Below, one piece after another: positions 1-8,967 of a stretch of 64,000 bases of DNA. Both the position numbers and the translations under genes were made by a program. The DNA comes from Gemmatimonadota bacterium (lineage in GTDB: Bacteria > JAAXHH01): the NCBI GenBank assembly GCA_009838645.1, contig VXRC01000012.1, positions 1-64,000 of the forward strand, given 5' to 3'. The stretch's first letter is position 1. Every line of letters starts with the position of its first letter. The notes beneath the pieces were generated by a model, which saw only the letters and a program-made list of their open reading frames with translations, was not told the origin of the DNA and ran no database searches.

Positions 1-120
1 CCCCCCCCCTCACACTCACGAGTTCTTGCCCCCCCCCCCCCCTTTTTTTTACCCCCCCCCCCCCCCCCGCCGGGGGGGGGGGGGGCGGGGCGGCCCCCCC
101 GCCCGCCCCCCCCGCCGGGG
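1..120. other. Low-complexity contig edge, probable artefact
   Basis: This stretch is almost only runs of C, T and G, with no codon-like structure. The coding frame of the following ABC transporter becomes readable only at about base 120. The most likely explanation is poor sequence or misassembly at a contig end, so no gene is called here. Confidence 0.8.
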
Positions 121-1760
121 ACCCGTTCGCGTTCCTCTATCTGCTCGTCGGCGCCTACGCGGTCATCCGCCTGGTATCCTTCGTCCTGGAGATCTTCAAG
201 GACCGGCTTTCCGTCTGGCTCGGCGGCCGCGTGATCGTGTCCGTCCGCGAGGACCTGTACGAGAACCTCTCCCGGCTGAGCATGAAGTTCTACAACAAGC
301 GGCAGGTGGGTTCCCTGATCTCGAGGGTATCCAACGACACGGAAAGCATGATGTGGTTCCTGGTCGATGGCGTGCCCTATATCCTGACCAATCTCCTGCT
401 CCTGGTGGGCATCCTGGTCCTGCTTTTCCTGACCAGCTGGCAACTGACGCTCCTGGTGCTCATCCCCATACCCTTGCTCGTCACCGGCGGGTGGTACTTC
501 TGGATCCGGCTGATCCGGGCTTTCCGGACGAAATACTACCGCTGGGGCAAGCTGGTGGGCATGGCGGGCGAGATGCTCTCCTCGGTACGCGTCGTAAAGA
601 CCTTCGTCCAGGAAAAACGGGAGATGCGCCGGTTCAGAAGCAGCAATGAAGGGGTCTTCCGGGGCGATTTCGAGAGCGAGAAGGAAGCGGCCGTCTTCTT
701 CAGCACGGTCAGCATGCTTACGACTTCCGGGCTGATCCTGGTCTGGTATTACGGGGGAACCGCCCGCATCGACGGTACCTTCACCACCGGCTCCCTCATC
801 ATGTTCATCGCCTACCTCTGGATGCTGTACGAACCCCTTCGGTGGTTCGGCGAGCTGAACACCTGGTCGAGCCGGGCCATGAGCGGCGCAGAGAAGGTCT
901 TCGAAATCGTCGACACCCCGGCGGAAACCGAGGACCGGGACGACCCGGTCGAGATGAAGGACATGAAGGGCGAGGTGGAGTTCGAAGGCGTGACCTTCGC
1001 CTACGAGGCGGGCAAGCCCGTCCTCCACGACATCGGCCTCCACGTGCAGCCCGGCGAGATGATCGGACTGGTGGGCAAGTCCGGATCGGGCAAGACGACG
1101 ATGACCAACCTGCTGTGCCGGTTCTACGATATCGACGAAGGCAGCCTGATGATCGACGGCGTGCCGATCCGGGACATCGGCCTGAAGGACCTGCGAAGGC
1201 AGATCGGCGTCGTGCTGCAGGACTCCTATTTCTTCAGCGGCTCCATCGCGGAGAACATCCGGTACAGCAGTCCGGACGCCTCGTTCGAGCAGATCATGCG
1301 GGCGGCCCGGACCGCGAACGCCCACGATTTCATCTGCGCGAAGCCCGACGGTTACGACACGCAGATCGGCGAGAACGGCAAGGAACTTTCGGGGGGAGAA
1401 AAGCAGCGGATCGCCATCGCGCGGGCCATCATTCACGACCCCCGCATCCTGGTCCTGGACGAGGCCACCTCGTCGGTGGACACCCACACGGAGAAGCTCA
1501 TCCAGGAGGCCATCGCCAATCTCGTGAAGGGCCGGACGACCTTCGCCATCGCCCACCGGCTTTCGACCCTGCGGCGGGCGGACCGGCTGGTGGTGCTGGA
1601 CGCGGGACGGATCGTGGAGACGGGCACCCATGAGGAACTGCTGGACATGAAGGGCCACTTCTACCGCATGGTCGAAACCCAGCGGGCGATCACCGAGGTC
1701 ATGGCCGTGGGCGGAGGCAAGGCCGACCCGAACCGCGGCGCCAACGGACATACAAACTGA
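120..1760 (+). CDS. ABC transporter, membrane plus ATPase half-transporter (5' end missing)
   Basis: An exporter-type ABC protein: transmembrane helices in the first part, then a complete nucleotide-binding domain. Visible ATPase motifs are Walker A GKSGSGKTT (about base 1072), a Q-loop with QDSYFF, the signature LSGGEKQR, Walker B LVLDEATSS and the H-loop in IAHRLST. The frame is open upstream of the GTG at 231 and still reads as membrane-domain sequence (for example AFLYLLVGAYAVIRL) back to about base 120, so GTG 231 is not the start. About one or two N-terminal helices are lost in the damaged edge. The next gene follows after 14 bases and encodes a DUF1854 protein, a partner known beside transporters of this type. 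The substrate cannot be told from sequence. Confidence 0.9.
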   Translation, partial: DPFAFLYLLVGAYAVIRLVSFVLEIFKDRLSVWLGGRVIVSVREDLYENLSRLSMKFYNKRQVGSLISRVSNDTESMMWFLVDGVPYILTNLLLLVGILVLLFLTSWQLTLLVLIPIPLLVTGGWYFWIRLIRAFRTKYYRWGKLVGMAGEMLSSVRVVKTFVQEKREMRRFRSSNEGVFRGDFESEKEAAVFFSTVSMLTTSGLILVWYYGGTARIDGTFTTGSLIMFIAYLWMLYEPLRWFGELNTWSSRAMSGAEKVFEIVDTPAETEDRDDPVEMKDMKGEVEFEGVTFAYEAGKPVLHDIGLHVQPGEMIGLVGKSGSGKTTMTNLLCRFYDIDEGSLMIDGVPIRDIGLKDLRRQIGVVLQDSYFFSGSIAENIRYSSPDASFEQIMRAARTANAHDFICAKPDGYDTQIGENGKELSGGEKQRIAIARAIIHDPRILVLDEATSSVDTHTEKLIQEAIANLVKGRTTFAIAHRLSTLRRADRLVVLDAGRIVETGTHEELLDMKGHFYRMVETQRAITEVMAVGGGKADPNRGANGHTN

Positions 1761-1774
1761 GCGGGGAGATCGAG

Positions 1775-2323
1775 ATGCCGGATGAACCTGGCGTAGAAGC
1801 GCCGGACACCTTTGAATTCGAAACGGGGATCGAGAACGCCCCCGTCGAACCCTACAAGGCCCACGAGATCCGGGTCTTCCGGGCGCCGAAGAACACGGTG
1901 CGCATGACGGTCCGTGACGAGCGGTCCTACATCCGCGTCCGGCCGGTCAACGCCTCCCCGATGGCCCACTCGGACCGGTACGTGTCGCTCCTGGACATCA
2001 AGAACGAAGAAGTGGCCTTCATCAAGGACCTGAACGACCTGGACGAAGATTCCCGCAAGGTCATCGAGGAAGAGCTGGCCCACCGGTACCTGCGGGCGAC
2101 GATCGAACGGGTGAACTCCATACAGATGGAATACGGCGTCACCTACTGGGACGTCATGACCGACCGGGGCAAGCGCGAGTTCGTCATCCGCGGCCACGAG
2201 AATACCCACTGGGCGTCGGATACGCGGCTTTTGCTCACCGACGTCGACGGCAACCGGTTCGAGGTCATCGACTACACGCAGCTGGACGTGCAAAGCGTGC
2301 GGCTGATCGAGACCAACGTGTGA
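1775..2323 (+). CDS. DUF1854 domain protein
   Basis: A 182-residue soluble protein that matches the DUF1854 pattern: an N-terminal strand-rich part (IRVFRAPKNTVRMTV, DRYVSLLDIKNEEV) and a C-terminal part with YGVTYWDVMTDRGKREF and the ending DVQSVRLIETNV. The ATG at 1775 lies about 5 bases after a GGGGAG stretch and 14 bases after the ABC transporter stop, so the two are almost surely co-transcribed. In other bacteria DUF1854 proteins sit beside or inside an ABC transporter linked to cyanophycin metabolism. No cyanophycin gene is visible here, so that link is only family knowledge. Molecular function is unknown. Confidence 0.8.
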   Translation: MPDEPGVEAPDTFEFETGIENAPVEPYKAHEIRVFRAPKNTVRMTVRDERSYIRVRPVNASPMAHSDRYVSLLDIKNEEVAFIKDLNDLDEDSRKVIEEELAHRYLRATIERVNSIQMEYGVTYWDVMTDRGKREFVIRGHENTHWASDTRLLLTDVDGNRFEVIDYTQLDVQSVRLIETNV

Positions 2324-2370
2324 TCTCATTCGGACCATCCCTCCCTTTCCGCCCTGCCGTAGTATCTGAC

Positions 2371-2399
2371 TTGATTTAATTTTTTAAAATTTATATATT
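2371..2399 (+). promoter_or_regulatory. Candidate sigma-70-type promoter for the LRR lipoprotein gene
   Basis: TTGATT (2371-2376), a 17-base spacer and TATATT (2394-2399) lie in a strikingly AT-rich patch between two GC-rich genes, about 100 bases before the chosen start at 2505. Spacing and AT content fit a promoter. There is no experimental support. Confidence 0.5.
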
Positions 2400-2504
2400 G
2401 ATCTACGGGAATATCCCGGCCGCCGCCAGTAGCGTCATGTGGCCCGTAAGCGGTTTTGTCCGTTAAATCAGTCCTGTCAATTCCAGAATCCGATTGGGAT
2501 TCCA

Positions 2505-5500
2505 GTGAACAGAACGATTTTCAAGCGCCATGCTGTGCCATTCATTGCCGTTGCCTTCGTGCTCACGGCCTTTCTGGCCCTGGCCACCTGCGGCAAAGAC
2601 AGTCCGACCCGGCCGCCGCCCTCCCAACCGGTGCCGCCCGCTCAACCTCAGCCGCCCGCTCAACCTCAGCCGCCCGTGCAGCCTCAGCCGCCCGTGCAGC
2701 CTCAGCCGCCCGTGCAGCCTCAGCCGCCCGCTCAACCGTTGCCTTCGCGCATTACGATCACGCCCACTGTGGTTAATCTGACCGCCCTAGGCGCGACGAC
2801 GCAGTTGACAGCCTCGGTGTTCGACCAGAACGGCCAGGCGCTGTCCGGCACGGAAGTCGCGTGGTCGAGCAATAACACGGGGGTCGCGACGGTAAGCGGC
2901 CAGGGACTGGTCACCGCCGTCGGCAACGGCACGGCGACGATCGCGGCAAGATCCGGAGATATCTCGGCCGAAGCGGTGGTCACGGTCATGGTTATGGAAC
3001 CCAATCCGGACCGTATGGTACTGGAAGCATTCTACAACGCAACAGACGGTCCAAACTGGACTCGTAATGATAACTGGCTGAGTGCCAAGCCGCTGAACGA
3101 ATGGTTCGGCGTGAGCACGGATGCCGCAGGACGTGTGACAGACCTGATGTTTTTCCCCAACGGGTTGACGGGATCGATTCCCGCGGAACTCGGTCAACTC
3201 GAGCACCTCAGAACACTGTTCATTTTCAGTAACCCGATGACGGGATCGATTCCCGCGGAACTCGGTCAACTTGAGCACCTTGGAGAACTGACACTCTACG
3301 GCAACCAGTTGACGGGGTCGATTCCCCCTGAACTCGGTCAACTCGAGCACCTTACGATACTGGACCTTGGCTACAACCAGTTGACGGGGTCGATACCCCC
3401 GGAACTCGGTCGACTCGAGCACCTCGAAGAACTAAATCTCAGCCAGAACCGGTTGGCCTCGATTCCCCCTGAACTCGCTCAACTTAGAAATCTCAGAACA
3501 CTGGACCTTGACAACAACCGGCTGACGGGGTCGATCCCCCCGGAACTGGGACAACTTGAGCGCCTGGAAATCCTGGACCTCAGCTGGAACCGGTTGACCG
3601 GGGCACTCCCTCCTGAACTCGGTCGTCTCAAAAACCTGGTGTCCATGGACTTTCAGGTCACCGAGTTGTCAGGGTCAATCCCTCCTGAACTGGGTCAACT
3701 CGAGAACCTTGAGAAACTGGAACTCAGCTTAAACTTAATAGCGGGATCGATCCCCCCGGAACTGGGACAACTCAAGAACCTCAGAATTTTGAGTATCATA
3801 TCCTATTTTGACTATCGATTTACGGGACCGCTGCCTCCCGAACTCGGTCAACTCGAGAACCTGGTCATCCTGGACCTTGACAACAACGATTTGACGGGAC
3901 CGCTGCCTCCCGAACTCGGTCAACTCGAGAACCTTGAAGCACTGAGGCTCAAACACAACAAGTTGTCCGGATCGATCCCCCCGGAACTCGGCCGTCTCGC
4001 AAAACTCACGGAGCTGGATCTTTACTATAACCAGATGGCCGGGACCATACCGCCCGAACTCGGTCAACTCGAAAACCTCATAAGACTGGACCTCAGATCC
4101 AACCGGCTGTCGGGGAACATTCCGGAGACCTTTGGCGATCTTGTCAATCTGAGAACGCTTTTCCTTTCGGACAACGCCGACATGGCCGGCTCATTGCCCC
4201 TTGCACTCAGCGATTTGAGCCTCGAAAGCCTGTTGCTCAGCGGCACGGACCTGTGCGCGCCGCCTGAACCGGTATTCCGGGAATGGTTGCGGGCGATTCC
4301 CGTCAGCCTGGTTGCCCGTTGCGACGCGGGCGCCGGCGGATTGACCGCCTATCTCACACAGGCGACGCAGTCGTTTCAGAATCCCGTACCCCTGGTGGCC
4401 GGGGAGGACGCGCTGCTGCGCGTTTTTTTTGCCGGCGACTCGGAAGCGGAAGACACCATGCCGGCCGTGCGGGCCACCTTCTTTCAGGACGGCGCCGAGA
4501 TCCACGTGGCGAACATACCCGCCCGTCCAGAGACCACGATCCCATCGGCTATAGACGAGGGAGACCTTTCGGCATCGGTTAACGCAAGGGTGCCCGGATC
4601 GATTTTGGCGCCCGGATTGGAGATGGTCGTCGAAATCGATCCAGACGGTGACGGCGGACTCCCCGCCGGCATGGCCGGCCGCCTGCCGCTGGAGGGACGA
4701 AGGGCCGTGAACGTGCGGGACATGCCTCCCCTGGACCTTACGCTGGTACCCTTGTTGTGGACGGAGAATCCGGACCGTTCGATCCTGTCCCGCACGGAAA
4801 GCCTGACCGCCGAATCCGACCTGTTCCGGTTCACCCGGGACCTCCTCCCGGTAGGCGAGTTCACGCTGAACGTACGCGAGCCCCTGTGGACTTCGCTGGA
4901 TCCTACCAATGCAAACAAAGGCTCTTTCGTGGTGGAAGTTGCGGCAATTCATGCATTGGACGGCGCATCCGGGCACTACATGGGCGTTTTGCGCGAAGAA
5001 AGCGGTGGAATTGCCGACAGTCCTGGAAAGATCCTGGTGTCAGGGCTTGATGAAGCCACGATTGCCCATGAATTAGGCCATAACATGACATTGCTGCATG
5101 CCCCGTGCGGCGCCGCGTTTCAACTGGATCCTCTTTATCCTTACGGAGACGGGGGCACAGGGTCCTGGGGCTACGATCTTCTTGAAGAGACACTGTTAGA
5201 CCCCGCCGTCTATGTCGATATCATGAGCTACTGCCTGCCCGATTGGATCAGCGATTACCATTTCAACAAGGCCATGTCCTATCGCCTGTCCGAGTCCGCC
5301 GGGTCCGCCCAATCCATGGCCGCGTTTGCCCCCTCCCGGAAGGGACTGCTGCTCTGGGGCGGCGTGACCGACGACGGCGAGCTCTATCTCGAACCGGCCT
5401 TCGCGGTTGACGCGCCGCCTTCCGAGCTCCGGCTGGACGGTCCCTACCGGATCACAGGAGAGGACCTGGACGGCGGCGTCCTGTTCAGCTTCTCGCTGGG

Positions 5501-5813
5501 TATGGCCGAGCTCGTGTGCGAGGAGTACGGTGGCCGTTCATTCGCATTCGTACTCCCGATGCGTCTGGACGTTGCCTATCGCATGGCGCGCATCACCCTC
5601 TCCGGTCCCGAGGGCGTCGCGACGCTGGAAGGCCAGGACGAATCCGGCGCCGTACTCCTGACAGACCGTTACACCGGCCAGGCGAGAGGCATCCTGAGGG
5701 ATTGGCTGGAACCGGGCGCGTCGGCAGCGGCTGTTCGCCGAATCTTGCCGGAACCGGGGCTGGACGTCGCCACCAGCCATGGCGTTCCGCGGCCGGCCGA
5801 CTGGGACAGGTAG
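2505..5813 (+). CDS. Secreted LRR lipoprotein with Ig-like domain and metzincin-type protease domain
   Basis: A predicted surface lipoprotein of 1102 residues. From the GTG at 2505 it has a basic and hydrophobic signal sequence ending at a lipobox-like LATC (Cys29). Next come a Pro/Gln linker built from 18-bp repeats, a bacterial Ig-like (BIG2) domain (ending around DISAEAVVTV), an LRR cap, and about 15 plant-type leucine-rich repeats of 24 residues with the core IPPELGQLENL. A ~450-residue C-terminal region contains HELGHNMTLLH at about residue 855 and, downstream, DIMSYC. The first is an HExxHxxxxxH zinc site and the second resembles a metzincin Met-turn, so a metalloprotease acting outside the cell is likely. 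The frame also opens at GTG 2439, but the peptide before residue 23 is not signal-like. Position -1 of the lipobox is Thr, which is less usual. The target of the LRR part is unknown. Confidence 0.82.
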   Translation: MNRTIFKRHAVPFIAVAFVLTAFLALATCGKDSPTRPPPSQPVPPAQPQPPAQPQPPVQPQPPVQPQPPVQPQPPAQPLPSRITITPTVVNLTALGATTQLTASVFDQNGQALSGTEVAWSSNNTGVATVSGQGLVTAVGNGTATIAARSGDISAEAVVTVMVMEPNPDRMVLEAFYNATDGPNWTRNDNWLSAKPLNEWFGVSTDAAGRVTDLMFFPNGLTGSIPAELGQLEHLRTLFIFSNPMTGSIPAELGQLEHLGELTLYGNQLTGSIPPELGQLEHLTILDLGYNQLTGSIPPELGRLEHLEELNLSQNRLASIPPELAQLRNLRTLDLDNNRLTGSIPPELGQLERLEILDLSWNRLTGALPPELGRLKNLVSMDFQVTELSGSIPPELGQLENLEKLELSLNLIAGSIPPELGQLKNLRILSIISYFDYRFTGPLPPELGQLENLVILDLDNNDLTGPLPPELGQLENLEALRLKHNKLSGSIPPELGRLAKLTELDLYYNQMAGTIPPELGQLENLIRLDLRSNRLSGNIPETFGDLVNLRTLFLSDNADMAGSLPLALSDLSLESLLLSGTDLCAPPEPVFREWLRAIPVSLVARCDAGAGGLTAYLTQATQSFQNPVPLVAGEDALLRVFFAGDSEAEDTMPAVRATFFQDGAEIHVANIPARPETTIPSAIDEGDLSASVNARVPGSILAPGLEMVVEIDPDGDGGLPAGMAGRLPLEGRRAVNVRDMPPLDLTLVPLLWTENPDRSILSRTESLTAESDLFRFTRDLLPVGEFTLNVREPLWTSLDPTNANKGSFVVEVAAIHALDGASGHYMGVLREESGGIADSPGKILVSGLDEATIAHELGHNMTLLHAPCGAAFQLDPLYPYGDGGTGSWGYDLLEETLLDPAVYVDIMSYCLPDWISDYHFNKAMSYRLSESAGSAQSMAAFAPSRKGLLLWGGVTDDGELYLEPAFAVDAPPSELRLDGPYRITGEDLDGGVLFSFSLGMAELVCEEYGGRSFAFVLPMRLDVAYRMARITLSGPEGVATLEGQDESGAVLLTDRYTGQARGILRDWLEPGASAAAVRRILPEPGLDVATSHGVPRPADWDR
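2634..2741 (+). repeat. Six 18-bp tandem units coding a PPxQPQ linker
   Basis: Six near-identical 18-bp units (ccgcccgctcaacctcag type) encode PPAQPQ/PPVQPQ. They lie between the lipid anchor and the Ig-like domain of the LRR protein, so they set the length of a flexible stalk. The near-perfect DNA identity points to recent slippage. Confidence 0.9.
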
Positions 5814-5876
5814 CCTGGTTCGCGTAGCAAATGCAAGTCTCGGCTGTATCGGAAGCGTCATCCGGCTTGATCTTCC

Positions 5877-5898
5877 ATGCAGTTGCCTGCATTTTTTT
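5877..5898 (+). terminator. Rho-independent terminator after the LRR gene
   Basis: A perfect 6-bp stem ATGCAG/CTGCAT with a TTGC loop is followed directly by seven T, about 65 bases after the LRR stop codon. It lies inside the long open frame before GH32, which supports starting GH32 downstream at 6002. Confidence 0.75.
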
Positions 5899-6001
5899 AT
5901 TTACTGCTTCAGGCCATCCGGCCTACCAACCGTCGCCGGGCGAAGCGGACGTTCCGATCCGCTTGCCGCCCGCTCGTAGACATAGCCCTGGAAAAGTCGC
6001 G

Positions 6002-7441
6002 ATGACCAACGACACCCTCTACCGCGAGTCTCTCCGCCCCCAATTCCACTTCACGGCGAAGAAACACTGGATCAACGATCCCAACGGACTGGTGTATTAC
6101 GACGGAGAGTACCACCTCTACTTCCAGCATACGCCGGGCAGCATGGTGCACGGCCGGACGACCTGGGGACACGCGGTCAGCACGGACCTGGTGCACTGGC
6201 GGCAGCTCCACACCGCCGCGCTGGACGTGGACGAAACTGGATGGATGTGGTCGGGGTCCGCGGCGGTGGATCATCATGACACCGGCGGGTTCCGGGACGG
6301 AGACGCGCCGCCGCTCATCGCCTTCTACACGGCGGGCGGAGAAAGGATGTTCCCCGGTAAACGGTGTATACAATGTATAGCCTTCAGCAACGACCGCGGC
6401 CGTTCCTGGACGAAATACACGGGCAATCCGGTCGTAGGACACATCCGGGCGGAAAACCGGGATCCCAAGGTGGTCTGGCACGCCCCGACCAGGCAATGGA
6501 TCATGACCCTGTTCATGGACGATAACGACTATGCCCTGTTCTCGTCTCCGAACCTCAGGTCGTGGAAGCACCTGCAGGACCTGACCCTGCCCGGCGTGTC
6601 TGAATGTCCCGATTTTTTCGAACTGCCGGTAGACGGTGATCCTTCGAATACGCGGTGGGTATTCTGGGGTGCAAGCGGGGGCTACCTGCTCGGACGTTTC
6701 GATGGGAATGCGTACGAGCCCGAGACGGAAGTCCTGCAGGCGGAACTCGGCGCCAACGGATACGCCGCCCAGACCTGGAGCGACATCCCCGCGGAGGACG
6801 GCCGATGCATCCAGATCTCCTGGATGCGGAACGGACGGTATCCGGCCATGCCCTTCAACCAGCAGATGACCTTTCCCGTGGAACTGACGCTCAGGACGCT
6901 GCCGGAAGGAATCAGGCTATGCAGGGAACCGGTCGGAGAGATCGAACTGCTCCACGAGAAGACGCACATCTGGCCCACGGGAGATCTGGCGGACAAGGCG
7001 GCCGCTCAGTTTCATCCGCGGTTCGAATCGGGCGCGATCAGCAGCTACGCGGTCACGGACCTGCGCGAGGCCGAAAGACGGCTCGTCCTGGCAGACGGGG
7101 GCGACCTCTTCGACGTTCGCATGGAGATCGAGGTTGACGAGGGGAAGGGGTTTGCCATTGAAGTGCGGGGCCACGACATCGAATACGACGCGGCCATGCA
7201 ATCCCTGTCCTGTTTCGGAAGAAGCGCGGACCTCCGTTCGCTTAGCGGGCGGGTGAAGCTCCAGCTCCTGGTCGACCGCACCTCCCTGGAGATCTTCGGC
7301 AACCACGGCGAGCTGTCCATGTCCTCCTGCTTCCTGCCTGCCGCCGCAAACCACAGCCTGGCGCTTCGAGCGGATGACGGCGGTGTGCGCATTGTCGCAC
7401 TGACCGTACACGAACTCAGGTCTGCCTGGGATGTCGGGTAA
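6002..7441 (+). CDS. Glycoside hydrolase family 32 (levanase/invertase type)
   Basis: A 479-residue beta-fructosidase that would cut beta-fructosyl bonds in sucrose, inulin or levan. The three family signatures are present: WINDPNG with nucleophile Asp26, RDPK with Asp154 (transition-state stabiliser) and SEC with acid/base Glu201. The rest has the five-blade propeller length plus a C-terminal beta-sandwich (LLVDRTSLEIFGNHGELSMS). The frame opens at 5831, but that extension crosses a terminator. ATG 6002 gives the usual N-terminus just before the WINDPNG motif. I see no signal peptide from 6002, so it may act in the cytoplasm on imported sugars. It overlaps or abuts the next gene. Confidence 0.92.
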   Translation: MTNDTLYRESLRPQFHFTAKKHWINDPNGLVYYDGEYHLYFQHTPGSMVHGRTTWGHAVSTDLVHWRQLHTAALDVDETGWMWSGSAAVDHHDTGGFRDGDAPPLIAFYTAGGERMFPGKRCIQCIAFSNDRGRSWTKYTGNPVVGHIRAENRDPKVVWHAPTRQWIMTLFMDDNDYALFSSPNLRSWKHLQDLTLPGVSECPDFFELPVDGDPSNTRWVFWGASGGYLLGRFDGNAYEPETEVLQAELGANGYAAQTWSDIPAEDGRCIQISWMRNGRYPAMPFNQQMTFPVELTLRTLPEGIRLCREPVGEIELLHEKTHIWPTGDLADKAAAQFHPRFESGAISSYAVTDLREAERRLVLADGGDLFDVRMEIEVDEGKGFAIEVRGHDIEYDAAMQSLSCFGRSADLRSLSGRVKLQLLVDRTSLEIFGNHGELSMSSCFLPAAANHSLALRADDGGVRIVALTVHELRSAWDVG

Positions 7442-7460
7442 ATCCAAGGCAATTCTTAAC

Positions 7461-8516
7461 ATGACCAGCCCGCCGACCAATGCCATCGAGAAGTTTCCCC
7501 GGGTCCGCCTCGGCCACGCGCCTACGCCGCTGGACGCCGCACCGCGCCTCGGTACGACCATCGGCATAGAGTTGTGGATCAAGCGCGAAGACTGCACCGG
7601 GCTGGCGATGGGCGGCAACAAGGTCCGCCAGCTCGAATTCCCCCTGGGCGAGGCGCAGTCCCGGGATGCCGACACCCTGTTGATCACCAGCGCGGTACAG
7701 TCGAACTACGTCCGCGTGGCCGCCGCCGCCGGACGCCAACTCGGCATGGAAACCCACATCCAGTTGGAAGAGCGCGTGCCGGACATGGACGCCCTCTACC
7801 GTTCATCAGGCAACGTGCTGCTCGACCGGCTTTTCGGCGCGACGCTCCACTCCTTCCCGGTCGGTGACGACGAACCCGCGGCGGACGCGTCGCTGGACCT
7901 GCTTGCCCAATCGCTCGCCGAGGAAGGCCGCAGGCCCTACGTGATCCACCTCGCCCCCGCCCATCCGCCGCTCGGAGCGCTCGGATACGTGATCGCGGCC
8001 GGGGAAACCCTGGCCCAGGCCCGGGACCTCGGCCTGGAGTTCGACGCCGTGGTCTGCCCCACGGGAAGCGCCCTGACCCACGCGGGGCTCCTGGTGGGCT
8101 TTCGGGCGCTGGGCAAGGCGGTGCCGGTGTACGGCATCTGCGTGCGGCGCGACGCCGGCGGCCAGGTGGCGCGTGTGAGCAAGGTGGCGGAGGATCTCGC
8201 CGGGATGATCGAACGGCCGGAGGTGTTCGACGCGGGCGACGTCATGGCGTTTGACGGCGTTCTGGCGCCCGGCTATGGCAGGCTCAATGACACCGTGCGC
8301 GAGGCGATCGCCCTGGCGGCCAGGCAGGAGGGGTTGCTCCTCGACCCGGTCTACACCGGCAAGACGATGGCGGGGCTGATCGAACACGTGCGATCGGGCG
8401 TAATCCCGGCCGGCAGCCGCGTGCTGTTCGTCCATACGGGTGGACTGCCGGCCCTGTTTGCCTACGGAGACCGCCTGGGCCCGTGGTTGTCGGATGTGCC
8501 TTGGGCGGAAGGATAG
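7461..8516 (+). CDS. PLP-dependent D-cysteine desulfhydrase/ACC deaminase family
   Basis: A 351-residue fold-type II PLP enzyme. The lysine in GGNKVRQLEF is the expected Schiff-base residue. TSAVQSNYVRVAAAAGRQLG and CPTGSALTHAGL fit the phosphate- and substrate-binding loops of the D-cysteine desulfhydrase/ACC deaminase family, which releases ammonia and a keto acid from D-cysteine or ACC. Sequence alone does not settle the substrate. An earlier ATG at 7431 would overlap GH32 by 11 bases but has no ribosome site. ATG 7461 has AAGG upstream. Confidence 0.85.
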   Translation: MTSPPTNAIEKFPRVRLGHAPTPLDAAPRLGTTIGIELWIKREDCTGLAMGGNKVRQLEFPLGEAQSRDADTLLITSAVQSNYVRVAAAAGRQLGMETHIQLEERVPDMDALYRSSGNVLLDRLFGATLHSFPVGDDEPAADASLDLLAQSLAEEGRRPYVIHLAPAHPPLGALGYVIAAGETLAQARDLGLEFDAVVCPTGSALTHAGLLVGFRALGKAVPVYGICVRRDAGGQVARVSKVAEDLAGMIERPEVFDAGDVMAFDGVLAPGYGRLNDTVREAIALAARQEGLLLDPVYTGKTMAGLIEHVRSGVIPAGSRVLFVHTGGLPALFAYGDRLGPWLSDVPWAEG

Positions 8517-8590
8517 GATTTCCAACTCAAGTTTCCGGTCTTATTTTAACTGCGTTTCAGCCGTATATACAGTAACCAGGAAGGTTAAAC

Positions 8591-8780
8591 TTCAATCTGA
8601 TCCGCGAGAACATGGACGAACTGGGTTGGAACGTGACCGAGACGGCCACTCGGCTCGGTTGCGAGCGAGGGACACTGTCGCGCCTTTCACTGAATGCGGT
8701 TACAGGCGAGCTACGAACTTGCGCAGGCGCGCCGTGATCGAGCATCTGCCCAACGGCGCGCGGGTGCGATACACATATGA
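8591..8780 (+). pseudogene. Remnant of a HigA-type antitoxin gene
   Basis: From base 8594 one frame reads NLIRENMDELGWNVTETATR then LGCERGTLSRL, the helix-turn-helix N-terminal half of HigA-like XRE antitoxins. After a break it continues in another frame from 8694 as MRLQASYELAQARRDR, the usual C-terminal end of the same family. The middle (about 25-30 residues) and the start codon region are missing and the frame has shifted, so this is a deleted, dead copy. No toxin remnant is visible upstream. The rest of 8517-8967 shows nothing else I can support apart from a few AT-rich patches. Confidence 0.7.
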
Positions 8781-8967
8781 TTGATGCTTTGCTTGTGTTA
8801 TATTCGTCGGTCCGAAGATTTATGACTGCACGTTTTCAGCTTTTTTCTATATGAATGTATAATCCCGGCAGGTTTGAAAACAGCACGTCCCCCCGATTTT
8901 ACGCTTCGTAACGACTTCTCGACCACCTCGCTGGTCATGTTGGACAGACTAGCGGCGTTATACCGAC

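Noticed and set aside
5831-6001. N-terminal extension of GH32 with a hydrophobic stretch that looks like a signal
   Set aside because: It runs through a perfect hairpin and T-run terminator, and GH32 proteins begin just before the WINDPNG motif. ATG 6002 is the better start.
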